Source: Ruminococcus sp. UBA4321
GTDB lineage: Bacteria > Bacillota > Clostridia > Oscillospirales > Ruminococcaceae
Assembly (NCBI GenBank): GCA_002393815.1
Contig: DGUB01000116.1
Coordinates: 1-17,444, forward strand
Direction of reading: 5' to 3'
DNA length: 17,444 bases
A program made the position numbers and the translations under genes. Under the pieces are notes generated by a model. It saw only the letters and a list, made by a program, of their open reading frames with translations, was not told where the DNA came from and searched no databases. The first letter of the stretch is position 1. Every line of letters starts with the position of its first letter. Positions 15,423 through 17,444 of this stretch are shown here, piece after piece.

Positions 15423-15705
15423 CGTTTCACTGCTTGCACATGACCCCGTCGAAGAGACAGAAGTCTATCAGGCAGTGAATCCGACTGTCACCTTCCGTGC
15501 GCTTGCCAATGTAGAGACATATGCACAGCGATGGTCGGAACTCGGTCTGGAATCGCAGATGGCACACTGGATAGATACGATGTATAATTATGACAGATTC
15601 TGTTTCGAGAAGAAAAAGCTTCTTATGGAAACTTACGGAATCGACTGGAAAACGCCGTTTGAACTCAATCCGGAGTTGTATGTCATGCTCGGCGAAGATG
15701 CCTGA
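15409..15705 (+). CDS. Small hypothetical protein
   Basis: A soluble protein of 98 residues, not recognised. It is mainly helical by eye (VETYAQRWSELGLESQMAHW; YNYDRFCFEKKKLLMETYG), acidic and rich in Tyr and Trp, with no signal peptide. The start at 15409 is preceded by AGGAG about 9-10 nt upstream, and the first 14 nt overlap the end of the second SUKH gene. The longer frame from 15292 has no ribosome site. Gene overlap and spacing indicate it is a real operon member rather than a shadow frame. Being the smallest, unannotated gene directly behind an immunity-type gene, it could be a toxin fragment, adaptor or another immunity protein; nothing in the sequence decides this. Confidence 0.7.
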   Translation: MKELDVSLLAHDPVEETEVYQAVNPTVTFRALANVETYAQRWSELGLESQMAHWIDTMYNYDRFCFEKKKLLMETYGIDWKTPFELNPELYVMLGEDA

Positions 15706-15731
15706 AAAATGTCCGATAAGAGGAGAAAATC

Positions 15732-16637
15732 ATGCAGTATAAAAAACAGATAATTATCTGTAGTATATTTCTGGTGCTGAATCTGGTTTTTGTCTGGCTG
15801 ATTCTGACTAAATTCCTGACACTGCACCAGAAACTGAAACTCGGTCTGATTCGTCCGGATATCATCGCAGTTTCCATGCCTATGCCGGAAAATATGTCCG
15901 AAACAGAAGCACAGAACACCTTTGAAAAACTGACTTCCGGATTCGAGAAGCAATATCCGGGATTCGGCATTGATTTGAAAATCTATACAGATTCGTCACA
16001 GATTCCGGAAGATTCTGACATGTATCTGGATAACAGCAATCCGGAGTTTCCGTCTGCGGATTTGTCAGAAATTTTCAGAGAAATTGACATGCAGAATTAT
16101 TTTGCAGATTTATCAGAAAATCATAATAAAATTCCGCTCTCGTTCAGTATTCCGGCATTATACTATGATATGACGGATATGAATTCTTTGCAGAAGTTCG
16201 CTGCAATAAAATCTATTGACCGGAATCAGCTTCCGGAAAATACCGTCACCGATGATTTTGACTTTGCAGAACTTCCGGAATCTCCGGCGGATTCATTTTT
16301 TGTGCTTGCTGATACTTCCTGCATGTTTCAGGTCGAACAGCTGCCGGAAGCTTCCGGCAGAATTCATATGATACCCGTCAGCGAAAACGGAAGCTATTCC
16401 AAATTATATCATCATCTCTGCGAAGTCAATGCTCACAGCGATAAAAATAAACAGAACATTGCCATGCTCTGGATTGAATATCTTCTTTCTGAAGAAGCAC
16501 AGAATATTCTGTTTGCAGAACATTACGGAAATCTGCCCTTGTATCAGTCCGCATTCGACAGGGCGGTCAGCAGCCATCAGGAATTTTATTCCCTGAAAGA
16601 TATCAGGTCTGCACTGGAGGAAATAAGCTATGAATAA
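15732..16637 (+). CDS. Membrane-anchored solute-binding-like protein
   Basis: A protein of 301 residues. One N-terminal transmembrane helix (about 7-27, IIICSIFLVLNLVFVWLIL) anchors an outward-facing domain; there is no lipobox. The domain recalls family 1 extracellular solute-binding proteins: FEKQYPGFGIDLKIYT near the start, SIPALYYD in the middle and WIEYLLSEEAQNILFAEHYG followed by LPLYQSAFDRA at the end, as in sugar-binding lipoproteins. It is shorter than a typical solute-binding protein and has no ABC permease or ATPase gene next to it, so transport is doubtful. The ribosome site is GAGGAG, 7 nt before the ATG, 26 nt after the previous gene. It overlaps the PASTA gene by 8 nt, suggesting joint work at the cell surface. 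Confidence 0.72.
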   Translation: MQYKKQIIICSIFLVLNLVFVWLILTKFLTLHQKLKLGLIRPDIIAVSMPMPENMSETEAQNTFEKLTSGFEKQYPGFGIDLKIYTDSSQIPEDSDMYLDNSNPEFPSADLSEIFREIDMQNYFADLSENHNKIPLSFSIPALYYDMTDMNSLQKFAAIKSIDRNQLPENTVTDDFDFAELPESPADSFFVLADTSCMFQVEQLPEASGRIHMIPVSENGSYSKLYHHLCEVNAHSDKNKQNIAMLWIEYLLSEEAQNILFAEHYGNLPLYQSAFDRAVSSHQEFYSLKDIRSALEEISYE

Positions 16638-17444
16638 GTATTTCAAAATTCTGATTCCGGTGCTGTTCTGCATTGTCTGCTGTGCCGTTCCGCTGGGAAT
16701 TATGGTTATGACTTCCCATGCAAAGAATGCTCCGGAAATTGCATACGCGCCCGAAGAAAATGAAATCATTCTGCCGGAAATATTATATATTTCCGGAAAA
16801 GAAGCCGTCAGTCAGCTGACTGCACTCGGCTTGCGCGTTATCGAAACGGAAAAAATCCATCATCCCGTTATTCCGGAAGGCTATGTTCTGACACAGTCCC
16901 CTTCTGCCGGAGCTGTCATGCAGAAAGGCGATACTGTCACTCTCTCACTCAGTGACGGCTGGACAGAATATGTTCCCGATTTGCGCGATATGCCGAAGGA
17001 AAAAGCTTCCGAACGTCTGGAAACACTTGGCTTTTCGGCAGAATATCAGGAAAAATCCAGTGAAACTGTCGCACCGGGCGCAGTCATCACACAGAGCATT
17101 CCGGCAGATACCAGAACCGCGCTCGGCAGTACTGTCCTGCTGACGATTTCTACAGGACGAGAACAAACAGATACTTCCGTTTCCGAAACTGTCGGAAATT
17201 ATGTCGGCATGGATTTTGAAGAAGCCAGAACACAGCTTTCAGAATTATATCTCTATGCTCTGCAAGCCGATACTGTCTATGACCCGGATATTCCGAACGG
17301 CACTATTATTTCACAGGACATTCCGCCGGGGACTTCAGTCCCTCAGGGGACAAGCATTCAGATGAAAGTCAGTCTCGGACAGATAACGGCGCATGTGCCG
17401 GACTGTACCGGACAGAATGCCGCAGATGCCCGGAAACTTCTGGA
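16630..17444 (+). CDS. PASTA-repeat membrane protein, 3' end missing
   Basis: Partial gene: 271 codons are visible and the frame is open at the window edge. The N-terminus is a short cytoplasmic stretch and a transmembrane helix (about 6-27), followed by PASTA repeats at about 46-109, 113-176 and 187-249, with a fourth beginning at 254. Typical repeat marks are the ILYISGKEAVSQLTALGL, MPKEKASERLETLGF and MDFEEARTQLSEL helices and the repeated Q-x-P-x-G turns (TQSPSAG, SQDIPPG). PASTA domains bind peptidoglycan or beta-lactams and usually form the extracellular part of Ser/Thr kinases or penicillin-binding proteins. Here no kinase or transpeptidase domain precedes them. A ribosome site GGAGG lies 10-11 nt upstream, and the start overlaps the preceding gene by 8 nt. 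The protein probably senses or binds cell wall together with the anchored protein upstream. Confidence 0.87.
   Translation, partial: MNKYFKILIPVLFCIVCCAVPLGIMVMTSHAKNAPEIAYAPEENEIILPEILYISGKEAVSQLTALGLRVIETEKIHHPVIPEGYVLTQSPSAGAVMQKGDTVTLSLSDGWTEYVPDLRDMPKEKASERLETLGFSAEYQEKSSETVAPGAVITQSIPADTRTALGSTVLLTISTGREQTDTSVSETVGNYVGMDFEEARTQLSELYLYALQADTVYDPDIPNGTIISQDIPPGTSVPQGTSIQMKVSLGQITAHVPDCTGQNAADARKLL

Noticed and set aside
1..17444. CRISPR array, tRNA, insertion sequence or prophage remnants
   Set aside because: I saw no regularly spaced repeats, tRNA cloverleaf, transposase, integrase or terminal inverted repeats anywhere in the window.

Overview
The window looks like chromosomal DNA from a Ruminococcus-like Clostridia bacterium (Oscillospiraceae/Ruminococcaceae). 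The evidence is a secreted protein with a two-repeat type I dockerin, as in cellulosomes, a large Cthe_2159-type carbohydrate-binding lipoprotein, a type A RNase P RNA, HemZ, AGGAG-type ribosome binding sites and exact sigma-A consensus promoters. Codon style is uniform (many CCG-GAA and TCC-GGA pairs). I see no insertion sequence, integrase, tRNA or CRISPR array. The genus is an inference.

Layout. (1) 1-361: the RNase P RNA gene on the minus strand. Its promoter stands back-to-back with a second perfect promoter that drives a roughly 73-nt transcript ending in a strong hairpin (about 455-527). This is a candidate small RNA that carries an anti-Shine-Dalgarno sequence. (2) 548-4346, plus strand: two cell-surface or secreted carbohydrate-related proteins, a dockerin protein and a beta-helical Cthe_2159-like lipoprotein with Gly/Met-rich repeats. 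A bidirectional terminator (4407-4444) closes this block and the next. (3) 10380-4448, minus strand: a five-gene, translationally coupled operon. In transcription order it encodes an ECF sigma factor, a single-span anti-sigma-like protein, two paralogous surface proteins (one TM-anchored, one a lipoprotein), and a YfbK-family von Willebrand A lipoprotein with an extra C-terminal domain. It reads as a self-contained envelope-sensing and signalling unit. It is transcribed from a perfect sigma-A promoter through a leader of about 180 nt that holds a 14-bp hairpin.

(4) 10467-17444, plus strand: a long, tightly packed operon. It starts with an MBL-fold hydrolase and HemZ. It then passes into a cluster resembling toxin-immunity genes: a HAD hydrolase fused to an immunity-like domain, two SUKH (SMI1/KNR4) proteins and two unrecognised small proteins. 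It ends with a membrane-anchored protein resembling an extracellular solute-binding protein and a kinase-less PASTA-repeat membrane protein that runs off the window. Most junctions are ATGA-type or short overlaps, so the housekeeping genes and the accessory cluster are probably co-transcribed.

The most promising candidates for something undescribed are the sigma/anti-sigma/paralogue-pair/VWA operon, the toxin-free immunity-like cluster with its HAD fusion, and the short anti-SD RNA beside rnpB. All functions are read from motifs only; no database search was possible.
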